Positions 27,001 to 35,042 of a DNA stretch of 64,000 bases are shown here, piece after piece (within the stretch, counting starts at the first letter, position 1; the number at the start of each line of letters is the position of its first letter). The notes under the pieces were generated by a model. It was not told the DNA's origin, did not search any database, and worked only from the letters and a program-made list of their open reading frames with translations. The stretch covers positions 43,630 to 107,629 of the forward strand of contig JACPHN010000094.1 in NCBI GenBank assembly GCA_016188575.1, read 5' to 3'. The stretch comes from Candidatus Schekmanbacteria bacterium. Lineage in GTDB: Bacteria; CSSED10-310; JACPHN01. Both the position numbers and the translations under genes were made by a program.

Positions 27001-29313
27001 ACGGTAGCGGAATCTCGTTGCCGCCTCATCGACGAAGGACAGAGCCGAAAAGGCCACGCGAAAGTCCGCGCGGTCCGTGCCCACTTCCTGGCCGCTCGGC
27101 GCGGCGAGACCGCCTCCAAGCGTTGCCTCGCGAATCACAACGCGCGGTGGCACCGTCTCCGCGGGCCGATCGAGCCCGGGGACGAAGTGGCTGAGCCCGC
27201 GGCCTGTGCCGAACCAGATCGTGCCATCGTCGTCCGCAAAGAACGCGTTTGGACTGCAGAGGTTCCAAACGAGGCCGACGTCTTCGTCGAAGGTATCCAC
27301 CACGCGCCCCGAGGCAGGATCGAAGCGAAAGAGGCCGTGGGTAGTCCCGAGCCAGACGGCGTTGCTGCCCGCGGCGGTCCCGACGAAGGACACCGCATCT
27401 CGCGGCAGGCCGTCGGTCGGCCCAAAGCTGCGGACTGCGATTGCCGGAGGGTCGCGGAGGTCGACGCTGGAGATCCCGGGTGCCTGTCGATAGCTGATCC
27501 AGACTTTGCCGCTGTCGTCCTCGGTGACGCTGGCCACGTCGTCGTCGAGAAGACCGTCCGCGGCGGTGTAGCGTGTGCTCGCTTCGCCGGAAAGCAGGAT
27601 CAGGCCCTGGTTTGAGGCGATCCACACCTGGCGACCCGACTGCCGGGACCGCCGGATCGCCCGGATGCTATCCGGCCCGCGGCCGCCGGGAAGCGGCACA
27701 GGTCTGAAGGCGCCGTCGTGCAAGCGCGCCAGTCCTGCCGCGGTGCCGGCGAGGAGCCGCCCTTCCCGATCACGCTCCACCGCCGGCACCCGCCCGCTTG
27801 GCAGCCCCGACTCCCGTCCGTAGCGTTCCGAGACGATCGGCTCACTACCCGAGAAGTCGACTCTGGCAATGCCGCCCGTTTCCTCGTCGGCGCCGCCAAC
27901 GAACGCGGTGGCCGGCGGCACGACGAGAAGGCTCAAGGCGGCGCCGACCAGCGGCATTCCCGCGGACGTACCCAGGGGCTCGATGAAACGCCCGCGGAGC
28001 TGCGCCAGTCCCCCTGAGGTGGCGACAAGCAGCTCGCCTCGATGTCCGCCGTGAGGCAGGCGCGCGGCTCCCCACACCGTTTCGGCGGCACTCCCCGCTG
28101 GCGCCCGGTAGTTGAGAAACGCGGTGCTGCGCACCTTCGCCAACCCCGCGAGAGCTCCGATCCAGATGGTCTGCTCCCGATCCTCGAAGATGGCGCGGAC
28201 ACTATTATCAGGTAGCCCGGTCGACTCGTCGAGGAAGGCCCCGTCGTTTCTGTCGAGGTCGACCCTGAGAAGCCCGGAATGTTCGGATCCTGCCCACAGC
28301 AGGCGGCGCGAGTCCAGCAAGAGGCGGGTAATCGGGGACTCCATCGCCGTGAACAGGCGCCTCGGGTGCGCCAGGGGCGTCGCGAGCTGATCCGCGAGCA
28401 ACTCGAAAACCTCGCCGCTCGCGGTCCCGAAGTAGAGGCTTCCGGACGCATCGGATTCAAGACTCCGCAGGTTCCACTCGCGTTCGGGGGGGAGGTTGAT
28501 GGGCCTGAGCGTACCCGACGCATACAGCGCGAGGCCGCTCTCGGAGGCGACGGCAACAGCTCCTGACCGCAGCGGCTCGAATGCGGTAATCGCAGCTCGG
28601 CGGCGCGCGGTCGCGTCTGAAAGGGGCACCGCCTCGCCACCCCTGGCGGAGACGAGCACGCCGAGTCCCTTGGTCCCCACCAGGAGCGTGCCGTCGCCGG
28701 CGAGGGACAGTGCGGTGATCGCCTCTACGGAGTCCGGGGAGGGCAGCGGCACGCGCACAACATCGGGCGTGGCGGTGGCGGCCCCGACCTCCAGCACGCC
28801 AACCGCCGGAGGTGTTGATGTGGCGAGGAAGACTGTCTTGCCGTCGGGGCTCAGGCTCAGCCAGCGCGGCGGGCCGCCAAGTCGCTGCGCCGCGGCCCAC
28901 GACTCGCGCCGCGTTTCCGAGTGGCGGGAAACGGCGGAGCGCGTGGCGATCCAGATGCTGCCATCGGCGGATACAGCAAGCGCCGCCACACCCGCCTCTG
29001 CCAAACCCCCTCCCATGTCCACGGCCGCGAAGCTCGTGCCATCGTAGCGAGCCGCGCCGCCAGGCGTGCCGATCCAGAGGTAGCCGGCGCCGTCCTGCGC
29101 GACGGCCTCGACGGCCGCGTGGGGCAGCTTTGACGGTGGGTAGGCGGCGAGCGGTACGAGCTGGCTCCATGATGCAGTCGGCAGCGCGGCGAGGATGCAG
29201 AGCGAGCAGGCGAGCACCAGAGGTACGGCGTGGCGAAGGCGACGTTGTAGCGGCGCGGGGTGCGCAGCCGAAGTGGCGGCGGTCATCGAATCGTCATGAG
29301 CGCTGCGAGTCAT
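24034..29313 (-). CDS. Giant hybrid sensor: regulator propeller, Y_Y_Y, histidine kinase, PilZ, receiver and degenerate second ATPase
   Basis: About 1759 residues from the ATG ending at 29313 (CAGGAG ten bases upstream); an ATG ending at 29352 is also in frame. Order, by approximate residue: signal/TM 30-50; two-component regulator propeller repeats (GYLWIGTPGGAARYDG, repeated DGTIWFGT-type motifs) to ~770; Y_Y_Y domain to ~830; TM ~835-857; HisKA with FFENASHELRNPL near 915; HATPase with NAIKYTP, DTGLGIPE, GSGLGLAV; PilZ near 1295-1365 (VDLSATGCGLYL); receiver near 1390-1510 (VVVADWSMPDLNG, IAKPF); C-terminal ATPase-like fold near 1610-1755 with no N-box asparagine. This combines extracellular sensing, phosphorelay and possible cyclic-di-GMP binding. 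It is the first gene of a coupled pair with the small exported protein. Confidence 0.9.
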   Translation of the reverse strand: MTRSAHDDSMTAATSAAHPAPLQRRLRHAVPLVLACSLCILAALPTASWSQLVPLAAYPPSKLPHAAVEAVAQDGAGYLWIGTPGGAARYDGTSFAAVDMGGGLAEAGVAALAVSADGSIWIATRSAVSRHSETRRESWAAAQRLGGPPRWLSLSPDGKTVFLATSTPPAVGVLEVGAATATPDVVRVPLPSPDSVEAITALSLAGDGTLLVGTKGLGVLVSARGGEAVPLSDATARRRAAITAFEPLRSGAVAVASESGLALYASGTLRPINLPPEREWNLRSLESDASGSLYFGTASGEVFELLADQLATPLAHPRRLFTAMESPITRLLLDSRRLLWAGSEHSGLLRVDLDRNDGAFLDESTGLPDNSVRAIFEDREQTIWIGALAGLAKVRSTAFLNYRAPAGSAAETVWGAARLPHGGHRGELLVATSGGLAQLRGRFIEPLGTSAGMPLVGAALSLLVVPPATAFVGGADEETGGIARVDFSGSEPIVSERYGRESGLPSGRVPAVERDREGRLLAGTAAGLARLHDGAFRPVPLPGGRGPDSIRAIRRSRQSGRQVWIASNQGLILLSGEASTRYTAADGLLDDDVASVTEDDSGKVWISYRQAPGISSVDLRDPPAIAVRSFGPTDGLPRDAVSFVGTAAGSNAVWLGTTHGLFRFDPASGRVVDTFDEDVGLVWNLCSPNAFFADDDGTIWFGTGRGLSHFVPGLDRPAETVPPRVVIREATLGGGLAAPSGQEVGTDRADFRVAFSALSFVDEAATRFRYRLVGYDRDWSALAPERRASYTNLPAGSYRFEAQAETRFGAVGGAAASVAFRIVPPFLETGYFRTAVLAGGLGLLLGLLRIGIRRARRRQTALELLLADHSRELAREKKTGELEQKRAEDALKKLDAAHQRMVELDRAKAIFFENASHELRNPLTTVIGLTQAALSGRHGPITEELRRLLAVVHRSSHQLLDLVNKILDLQSLGRDRQPLKLARVDFNELMAPLIEAATMICNARDLTLRFSIADPPPTVPIDVDLFDKVPVNVLSNAIKYTPRGGSIDVTVLTSQETLRLAVRDTGLGIPESELPYVFDRFRKSRAESLEVPGSGLGLAVVKEIVELHGGSVSIASSEGEGTETRVHLPLMPRARPGDAAHGQSEPTAQLAPRHERVEQYRQILATSGCLAEPRRDDFGDGAQEGEETSSDSSGGDSGWRKTTGLVLRLRTELDGKQGPALRVKLRNGRMVPMDPVPPKIDAFWWGETRLAVSDLTLRLTMDQVDRMLLAIQTVDHADKRSALRVEGLQLPCELRCGESSIDTKIVDLSATGCGLYLSARSAFPIKGDRVTVLFRLHVEDEPLSLNGEVRWRGEQRAGVRFEYDEIAPSVIQSFVLERIHAILTGGRGMPGSALVVAVDAAQRAYLASLLERSGAHVVAVASATAALELMREHPVPDVVVADWSMPDLNGPMFIVRLRTEWGLANLPVLLMTARGESSAAQSLSFGADDYIAKPFAETELLARVRNLLVREQRRKEVGARVAELEAAVAALSRHTLERAEDIEGETAAAISAFLTHAIGPLLRFAGHAAPAPAPVSPLPGPQLDEALAAARAAFDSAERMFASPQASRPDSIDLASFVADVVSYLKAGHPHVTMDYSAPPVPCVVHATRRDVVLILSSIVRYATAGAGAARTVSVRLLATEDGVSLVVEDNGAPLDDRSAEAIFSPEGVAPNVETAGMPGLATVGRIAERWAAVPTYASGPPRAFGVHFPPAAYLEHYR

Positions 29314-29352
29314 TCGTGCGCGGCTCCTGGAACCGCGCGCGAATGTTCCCAA

Positions 29353-30402
29353 TCAGTCGGTGGGGCGACGCACCGGCGGTGGGCCCAAAGGACGCGTCAT
29401 GCGGGCGGTTTCTCCTTCTGCCTGGGGCGGCGCGGGCGGCTGCGGTGCGGGTACCGGCATGCGCCGGCGGGGTGGCCCGGCATGCACGCTTCCGGGAAGC
29501 GTCAGGCCCATGGAGGCGAGCAGATCGTCGATGCGGGTGATGTCCGTTGCCATGATGATCGACTTGTCACGTCCGGCCAGGGCTCCGAGCTCGCCTATGA
29601 GCTTTTGACTCAGCCGCAGCCGAATCGCCTCCTCACCACCTTCGACAGAAAGCGCGGAGGCAATCTTTTCAATCGACTCCGCCGTCGCCTTGGCGATCGA
29701 CAGAATTTCCGCGGCCCGGCCCTCTGCTTCGTTGATACGGCGCTGCATTTCACCCTCGGACCGGTTGATGAGCTCGGTTTTCAGGCCCAGCGACTCATTG
29801 ATACGGGATTGCCGCTCGCCTTCGGACTTGGCGAGCAGCGCGCGCCGGTCGCGCTCGGCGGCCATCTGCCGCTCCATGGATTCGCGGACGCTGGGTGGCG
29901 GCACAATGTTTTTGATCTCATAGCGGTGAACGCGGATTCCCCAGCCTGCACCCACCTCGGCCAGCGCCTGAACCACGCGCGAGCTGATTTCGTCGCGTTC
30001 CTCAAAACTGCGGTCGAGCTCGAGTGTGCCGATAACCGAGCGGGTGGTGGTTTGCGCGAGCTGCACGGCCGCGAATCGGTAGTTGGTCACCCCGTAGCTC
30101 GCGTTGACCGGGTTGACCACGCTGACGTAGATGATGCCGTCGACGACGACCTTGACATTGTCCTTGGTGAAGCAATCCTGCGGCGGGACTTCGATGGCTT
30201 CCTCGCGCAGATCCAGCTTGTAGGCGACGCGGTAGAAGAATGGCCAGACGAGGTGAAAACCGGGCTGCAGTGTTTCGTGATACTTCCCGAGACGTTCGAC
30301 AATCCACGCCCGCTGGGTCGGAACGATGGCGAAGCTCTTGGAAACTTTCAAGACCAAGTAGAGAATCAGGATGGTCCACGGTACGAGCAAGATCGGCCAC
30401 AT
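29353..30402 (-). CDS. SPFH/stomatin-like membrane protein (QmcA type), copy 2
   Basis: 349 residues: N-terminal membrane helix (WPILLVPWTILILYLVLKV), SPFH/band-7 domain (~20-200, with VERLGKYHETLQPGFHLVWP), then an Ala/Glu-rich coiled coil (RSEGEMQRRINEAEGRAAE) and a Pro-rich tail. Such proteins oligomerise into membrane scaffolds of ordered lipid domains and chaperone membrane proteins or FtsH. It follows a paralogous SPFH gene by 25 bp, with NfeD upstream of both, the classic NfeD-stomatin operon. It ends immediately before the hybrid sensor frame. Confidence 0.92.
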   Translation of the reverse strand: MWPILLVPWTILILYLVLKVSKSFAIVPTQRAWIVERLGKYHETLQPGFHLVWPFFYRVAYKLDLREEAIEVPPQDCFTKDNVKVVVDGIIYVSVVNPVNASYGVTNYRFAAVQLAQTTTRSVIGTLELDRSFEERDEISSRVVQALAEVGAGWGIRVHRYEIKNIVPPPSVRESMERQMAAERDRRALLAKSEGERQSRINESLGLKTELINRSEGEMQRRINEAEGRAAEILSIAKATAESIEKIASALSVEGGEEAIRLRLSQKLIGELGALAGRDKSIIMATDITRIDDLLASMGLTLPGSVHAGPPRRRMPVPAPQPPAPPQAEGETARMTRPLGPPPVRRPTD

Positions 30403-30427
30403 AGATACGCCTCCTTATCTTACGTAC

Positions 30428-31354
30428 TCAGTCGCGGCTGGGAACGCCCGCGGGGATCTGGGAAAGCCCCTGGAAAAAACCTCTCAGGTTGGCGAGATCC
30501 TCAGGGACGACTGTCACGTTCGAGTTTCCAACGATCCGGCCAAACTCTTCGATGAACTGCTCGACGAGCTGCATGCGGACGGCCACGTTGCCAGCAGGTC
30601 TCCGGATCGCGGCGGCCACGCCGCGAATACCCTCCGCGGACGCTTCGGCGAGAATGCGAATCTCTTCGGCGCGCCCATGCGCTTCGTTGATTCTTCTTTG
30701 CTTCTGGCCTTCCGACAGGTTCACGGCCTCTTGGCGCTCGCCCTCCGACATGTTGATCTTCGCTTCCTTGTGTCCCGTAGACAGCGTGATGTCAGCGCGC
30801 TTGTGCCGCTCGGCCTCCATCTGTTTTTCCATCGTTTCGATGACGCGCCGAGACGGCGTGATGTTCATGATCTCGTAGCGAATCATCTTGATGCCCCAGG
30901 GCGAGGATGCCTTGTCGATCTCCTGGACGATTTTCTCGTTTATTGCCTCACGCTCTACGAAAGTCTGGTCGAGAGCGAGCTTGCCGATCTCCGCCCGCAT
31001 CGTCGTCTGCGCCAGATTGATCGTCGCGCGCCGGTAATCCTCGATTCCGTAGCTCGCTTTACTGCCGTCCATCACGCGCATATAGACGATGCCGTCGACA
31101 TCGACTTGAATGTTGTCCCTGGTGATGCAGCTCTGACTTGGAATATCGATGACCTGCTCGCGCATCTCGTGGCGATACGCGACGCGTTCGATGATCGGGG
31201 TGAGAAAGTGAAATCCCGGCTCCAGGACCCCGGCGAATTTTCCCAGACGTTCCTTGATTACCGTCTCGCGCATGGGGACGACGATGAACGTCATGCGCAC
31301 CACCACCAGCATCGCGAAAAAGAGGATTGTCACCACCGTAAAAATGAGCTCCAT
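30428..31354 (-). CDS. SPFH/stomatin-like membrane protein, copy 1
   Basis: 308 residues, paralogous to the following gene. A single N-terminal membrane helix (TVVTILFFAMLVVVRMTFIV) leads into the band-7 domain with IKERLGKFAGVLEPGFHFLT and the conserved NLAQTTMRAEIGKLALD, then a charged coiled coil (ADITLSTGHKEAKINMSEGE). The C-terminus lacks the Pro-rich tail of the partner, so the two may form hetero-oligomers. The gap to NfeD is 29 bp, consistent with one transcript. Confidence 0.92.
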   Translation of the reverse strand: MELIFTVVTILFFAMLVVVRMTFIVVPMRETVIKERLGKFAGVLEPGFHFLTPIIERVAYRHEMREQVIDIPSQSCITRDNIQVDVDGIVYMRVMDGSKASYGIEDYRRATINLAQTTMRAEIGKLALDQTFVEREAINEKIVQEIDKASSPWGIKMIRYEIMNITPSRRVIETMEKQMEAERHKRADITLSTGHKEAKINMSEGERQEAVNLSEGQKQRRINEAHGRAEEIRILAEASAEGIRGVAAAIRRPAGNVAVRMQLVEQFIEEFGRIVGNSNVTVVPEDLANLRGFFQGLSQIPAGVPSRD

Positions 31355-31383
31355 GTCCTCCCCGTCCTTTCTTGCGGTTGAGC

Positions 31384-31890
31384 TTACGGGTTGCCGATCA
31401 GCTTCGGCGGATGGTCGTCGTCGCCGTCGTCGAGATCGTGAACAGGCTCGACCGCCCAGGCGAGATTGTCTCTGAACAGCAGTCGCGCGCGCGTGCCCGC
31501 GGGGATCTCGCCCGCGATGCTCGTGGCTGGCCAGGTCGTGCCCTGGAAGCGGATCCGCCCGGTAGTCGTCCCCTCACTGCACGGCTGGACGACCTCGACG
31601 ATGGAACCGTAGACTTGAGCTTCCTCATCCGCGAGCTCGCGAATGGTCTCAGACGGAAAGTACCGCTTCGCGAGGGGCCGCACACCCAGAACCAACGCCA
31701 GCGAGATGACGGACCAGGTGAGCAAGGACGCGGGAACGCTTTCGAGCAGGCCGATCCAGCATAGCCCCGCGACCATCACCGCGCTGAGCCCCAGGAATAC
31801 TTTGATGAGAGCCGGGGCAAAGAACTCGGCCGCGATGAGCAGTATTCCGAGAACGAGCCAACTCAATGCGATGATCTGTGTCCAATCCAT
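31384..31890 (-). CDS. NfeD-like membrane protein, short form
   Basis: 168 residues from the ATG ending at 31890 (AGGAG upstream); a much longer open frame continues upstream but is only the antisense of the fused lyase gene. Three or four hydrophobic segments (IALSWLVLGILLIAAEFFAP; VFLGLSAVMVAGLCWIGLL; WSVISLALVLGV) are followed by a soluble OB-fold (~95-155, VVQPCSEGTTTGRIRFQGTT). This is the NfeD1b/YbbK-type partner of stomatin proteins, and heads the operon NfeD-SPFH-SPFH. Confidence 0.9.
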   Translation of the reverse strand: MDWTQIIALSWLVLGILLIAAEFFAPALIKVFLGLSAVMVAGLCWIGLLESVPASLLTWSVISLALVLGVRPLAKRYFPSETIRELADEEAQVYGSIVEVVQPCSEGTTTGRIRFQGTTWPATSIAGEIPAGTRARLLFRDNLAWAVEPVHDLDDGDDDHPPKLIGNP

Positions 31891-31984
31891 CCTGCTGGCT
31901 CCTGCAACCAGACGCAGCTCTGGAAACCCACGAGTGACACTAGAGGATTCTGAAATGACCGTCAAGTCCAGTGGCGACAACATG

Positions 31985-32100
31985 CGGGTAACCTCACCGG
32001 CCCCTACCCTGAGCCTCCTTCCGCGGGGGGAGGGGGGCAACAATCCCAACCTCACCTCCTTCCGCAAGCAGGGCGCGGGGGGTGAACAGTCAGCGCGGCG
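31985..32100. repeat. Degenerate copy of the dispersed element in the NfeD/lyase intergenic region
   Basis: The 312-bp divergent intergenic region contains CCTCACCTCCTTCCGCAAGC followed by a GGGCGCGGGGGGTG block, matching the central part of the copies at 8657 and 36903, and an upstream CCTCCTTCCGCGGGGGGAGG hairpin. Terminal repeats are not recognisable. The rest of the gap must hold the promoters of both flanking genes. Confidence 0.45.
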
Positions 32101-32202
32101 TTCGGCGTGGGCTTTGCAATTCGGCGCCTGTCGTGACATGCTGGCGCGGAGTGGATCGCCGGTTGCCCGGATCCGTGCAAAGAGAGCGGCGGAGGGAAGA
32201 GC

Positions 32203-34941
32203 ATGAACGCCGAGCCGTACAAGCTCAAAGAGGTCAAGAAGATCAGGAGCATGAAGCCGTACGAGCGGTGGAATTTGCTCAAGAACGTGGATTTCAATAC
32301 CTTTCACGTCTGCTCGGACCAGGTCACTTTCGATCTGGTGTCGCGCGGGATGTCGGCGTGGTCGCATTTTCAGAAGGCCGGTTACATGGCGGGCGATGAG
32401 GCGTACGCCGGGAGCCGGAATTTCTGCAATCTCGTCGAGAAGGCGCGCCTCGTTTTCGGCATCGACGACATCGTGCCGGCGCACAATGGTCTCGGCGCGG
32501 AGAAGCTGCTCACGACGACGATGCTTCGTCCGGGCCAGGTTGTCGTGCAAAACCGCGGGACCTCCGGCGGGCTCGTCGCCGCGTGCGGCGGGCGAATCGC
32601 GGAGCTGACCGGCGCGGCGGCGCCGGGGCGGACCCCGGTCTCGCGATTCGGCGCTGACCTCGACCTGGCACGGCTCCGCGAGGTGCTCGACCGCGAAGGC
32701 GAGAACGTCGCCTACCTCCACCTGGAGACGTGTCCGGCGGAATGGAACGGGCAACCGATCTCGCTCACCAACATCCGCGCGGTCAGGGCGATCGCGGTGG
32801 AGCGCGGGCTGCCGCTCGTGATCGACATCAGCAATGTCATGGTCAATGCCTACTGGATCAGGAGGGCCGAGGGACACTCGGGAGACCTCGTCGCCATTGC
32901 CCGCGAGATCATCTCCAACGCCGACATCGTACTGATGGACGCGAGCCAGGATTGCCGCTCCGACGTGGGTGGATTCATCGCCAGCGCCCAGGAGGCGCTG
33001 TTCGAGAAGTTTCGCAACCAGGTAGTCGTCTTCGAGGGACTGCACACCTATGGTGGCATGACCGGGCGTGCCATGGAGGTTTTCTCGGTTGGCCTCGGGG
33101 AGCTTCACGAGGAGTCCTACACCGAGTGGTACTGCGAGCAGGTTTCGTATCTCGCGGACCGCCTGGCGGAGCGCGAGGTCCCCGTATATCGCGGCGGGCG
33201 CGGCGTGGGGCTCGATGTCGAGGCGTTCTTGCCGCATTTGGATGCGCGCCACCACCCGAAGTTCGTGCTGGCGGCCAGCCTGTATATCCAGGGAGGCATC
33301 CGCGGTCGAATCGAGGGGACGTGGGCACACAATACTGCCGATCCAGCGCGCGGGGTTTATCTCCTCGAGCTGCCACGGTGCGCGTTTTCGCGAAATCATC
33401 TCGACGAGATCGGCCGCCGCATCGGCGATCTTTACCGAGGCCGCAAGGAGATCACCGGGCTCCGGCTGCTCAACGAGCCGGAGTTCGTGGACGAGGCGAA
33501 GTTCGAGCCATGGCAGCACCGCCTGTTCGTCTCGCTCGCTGCCGGCGGGCAGGCCGAACGGCGCGGCTTCGAACCCTACAAGGTCGCGATCTTCGAGCCG
33601 GTGCGGCTCACTGGTCGGGACCAGCGGCGGCGCGCCATGGAGGCGGCGGGTTACAACACCTTTTTGCTCGATTCGGAAGACGTCTACATCGACTTTCTTA
33701 CGGACAGTGGCACGTCGGCGATGAGCTGCTATCAGTGGGAAGGGATGACGAACTCTTCCGACGCTCCCTACAGCAACCGGCACTACCTGCGCATGGTGGA
33801 GGAGTTTCGGGACATCCTCGGCTACTCCTACGTGATTCCCACGCATCAGGGCCGCGCAGCCGAGCACATCATGTCGCAAGTCATGATCAAGCCGGGGCAG
33901 ATTGTCCCGGGGAACATGTACTTCACCACGACCAAGCTGCATCAAGAGATGGCCGGCGGGGTGTTTCGCGACGTCATCGTAGACGAAGCCTACGACCCGA
34001 CGAGCCGGTTCCCCTGGAAGGGGAACATCGACCTCGCGAAGCTGGAACGTGAGATCGCGGCTGCCGGCCCCGAGAACGTGGCCTACATCAGTTTTGAGAT
34101 GTCGGTGAACATGGCCGGCGGCCAACCCTTTTGCATGGACAACGTGCGGAGCCTGGCGCGGCTGTGTGAGCGCCACAACATCTCGATCATGTTCGACGCG
34201 ACGCGGTGCGTGGAGAACGCGTACATGATCAAGCGAAACGATCCGAAGTACAGCCACCAGACGGTGCGGGAGATCCTTCGCGAGATGCTCAGCTACGGAG
34301 ACGGGTGCACCGTGAGCGCCAAGAAGGACTTTCTGGTCAACATGGGTGGCATCCTCGCGTGCAACAGCGCCGAGCTCAACAGGTCGTTCCTGCGGATGCT
34401 CCGCGTCTGGGAAGGCGACGTCACCAATGGCGGGCTCGACCCGAAGGATATCGAGGCGCTGCATCGCGGGTTGCTCGACTCGCTCGACGACGACTATATT
34501 CAGATGCGGATCGAGCAGACGCAGCGGCTCGGGACCATGCTGCTCGGGGCGGGTGTGCCGATCGTCGAGCCGCCTGGTACGCACGCCATTTTCATCGATG
34601 CCCGGCGCTTTCTGCCCCAAGTCGACCAGGACGAGTACCCCGCGCAGGCGCTTTCGGCAGCGATCTACATCGAGACCGGTGTACGCACGATGGAACGTGG
34701 CAACGTCTCGAAGGGTCGCGACCCGGTGACGGGCAACAACTATCGGCCACCGCTCGAGCTGGTGCGTCTCACCATTCCGCGGCGGGTCTATACGAGCTCG
34801 CACATCGACTACGTCGCCGAAGGCATCGTTCGCGTCTACGAGAAGCGCGACAAGCTGTCAGGCCTGAGATTCACGTATGAGCCGAAGGTTCTGCGGTTCT
34901 TTCAGGGGCGGTTCGCTCCACTGGCCGCGTGGCCGTCGTGA
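32203..34941 (+). CDS. Fused tandem beta-eliminating lyase: inactive-looking N half, intact tyrosine phenol-lyase/tryptophanase-like C half
   Basis: 912 residues, about twice the usual ~460; GGAGGGAAG precedes the ATG. Both halves (about 1-455 and 456-912) are full fold-type-I PLP lyase domains of the tryptophanase/tyrosine phenol-lyase family. The C half keeps the Schiff-base lysine (SAKKDFLVNMGG, Lys708 by alignment with family Lys257), the PLP-ring aspartate and arginine in FDATRCVENAY, THQGRAAE and NMYFTTTKLHQE. It also has VRTMERG, whose Met and Arg match the phenol-binding Met379/Arg381 of tyrosine phenol-lyase rather than the VEIG of E. coli TnaA. The N half has ASQDCRSDVGG, so the lysine pair is replaced by Ser-Gln (S248/Q249), and DISNVMVNAY, so the arginine is lost. 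The N half is probably structural or regulatory. The intact half should release phenol or indole, pyruvate and ammonia. No permease or leader peptide is visible nearby. Confidence 0.88.
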   Translation: MNAEPYKLKEVKKIRSMKPYERWNLLKNVDFNTFHVCSDQVTFDLVSRGMSAWSHFQKAGYMAGDEAYAGSRNFCNLVEKARLVFGIDDIVPAHNGLGAEKLLTTTMLRPGQVVVQNRGTSGGLVAACGGRIAELTGAAAPGRTPVSRFGADLDLARLREVLDREGENVAYLHLETCPAEWNGQPISLTNIRAVRAIAVERGLPLVIDISNVMVNAYWIRRAEGHSGDLVAIAREIISNADIVLMDASQDCRSDVGGFIASAQEALFEKFRNQVVVFEGLHTYGGMTGRAMEVFSVGLGELHEESYTEWYCEQVSYLADRLAEREVPVYRGGRGVGLDVEAFLPHLDARHHPKFVLAASLYIQGGIRGRIEGTWAHNTADPARGVYLLELPRCAFSRNHLDEIGRRIGDLYRGRKEITGLRLLNEPEFVDEAKFEPWQHRLFVSLAAGGQAERRGFEPYKVAIFEPVRLTGRDQRRRAMEAAGYNTFLLDSEDVYIDFLTDSGTSAMSCYQWEGMTNSSDAPYSNRHYLRMVEEFRDILGYSYVIPTHQGRAAEHIMSQVMIKPGQIVPGNMYFTTTKLHQEMAGGVFRDVIVDEAYDPTSRFPWKGNIDLAKLEREIAAAGPENVAYISFEMSVNMAGGQPFCMDNVRSLARLCERHNISIMFDATRCVENAYMIKRNDPKYSHQTVREILREMLSYGDGCTVSAKKDFLVNMGGILACNSAELNRSFLRMLRVWEGDVTNGGLDPKDIEALHRGLLDSLDDDYIQMRIEQTQRLGTMLLGAGVPIVEPPGTHAIFIDARRFLPQVDQDEYPAQALSAAIYIETGVRTMERGNVSKGRDPVTGNNYRPPLELVRLTIPRRVYTSSHIDYVAEGIVRVYEKRDKLSGLRFTYEPKVLRFFQGRFAPLAAWPS

Positions 34942-35042
34942 ACCGCGCGCTTGTGAGCGCTGCGCGCGCCCGTTGAGACGGCGGCCCCACTGGCGATAGT
35001 CTCACAAAACCTGATTGGAGAATGCGGAGGAAATACAGGCTC

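Noticed and set aside
31891-34803. A 1139-residue open frame on the minus strand covering the fused lyase gene
   Set aside because: Only its 3' end (31384-31890) is a real gene (NfeD). The rest is antisense to a clear PLP-lyase pair, has His/Arg/Asp-rich low-complexity translation and no domain.
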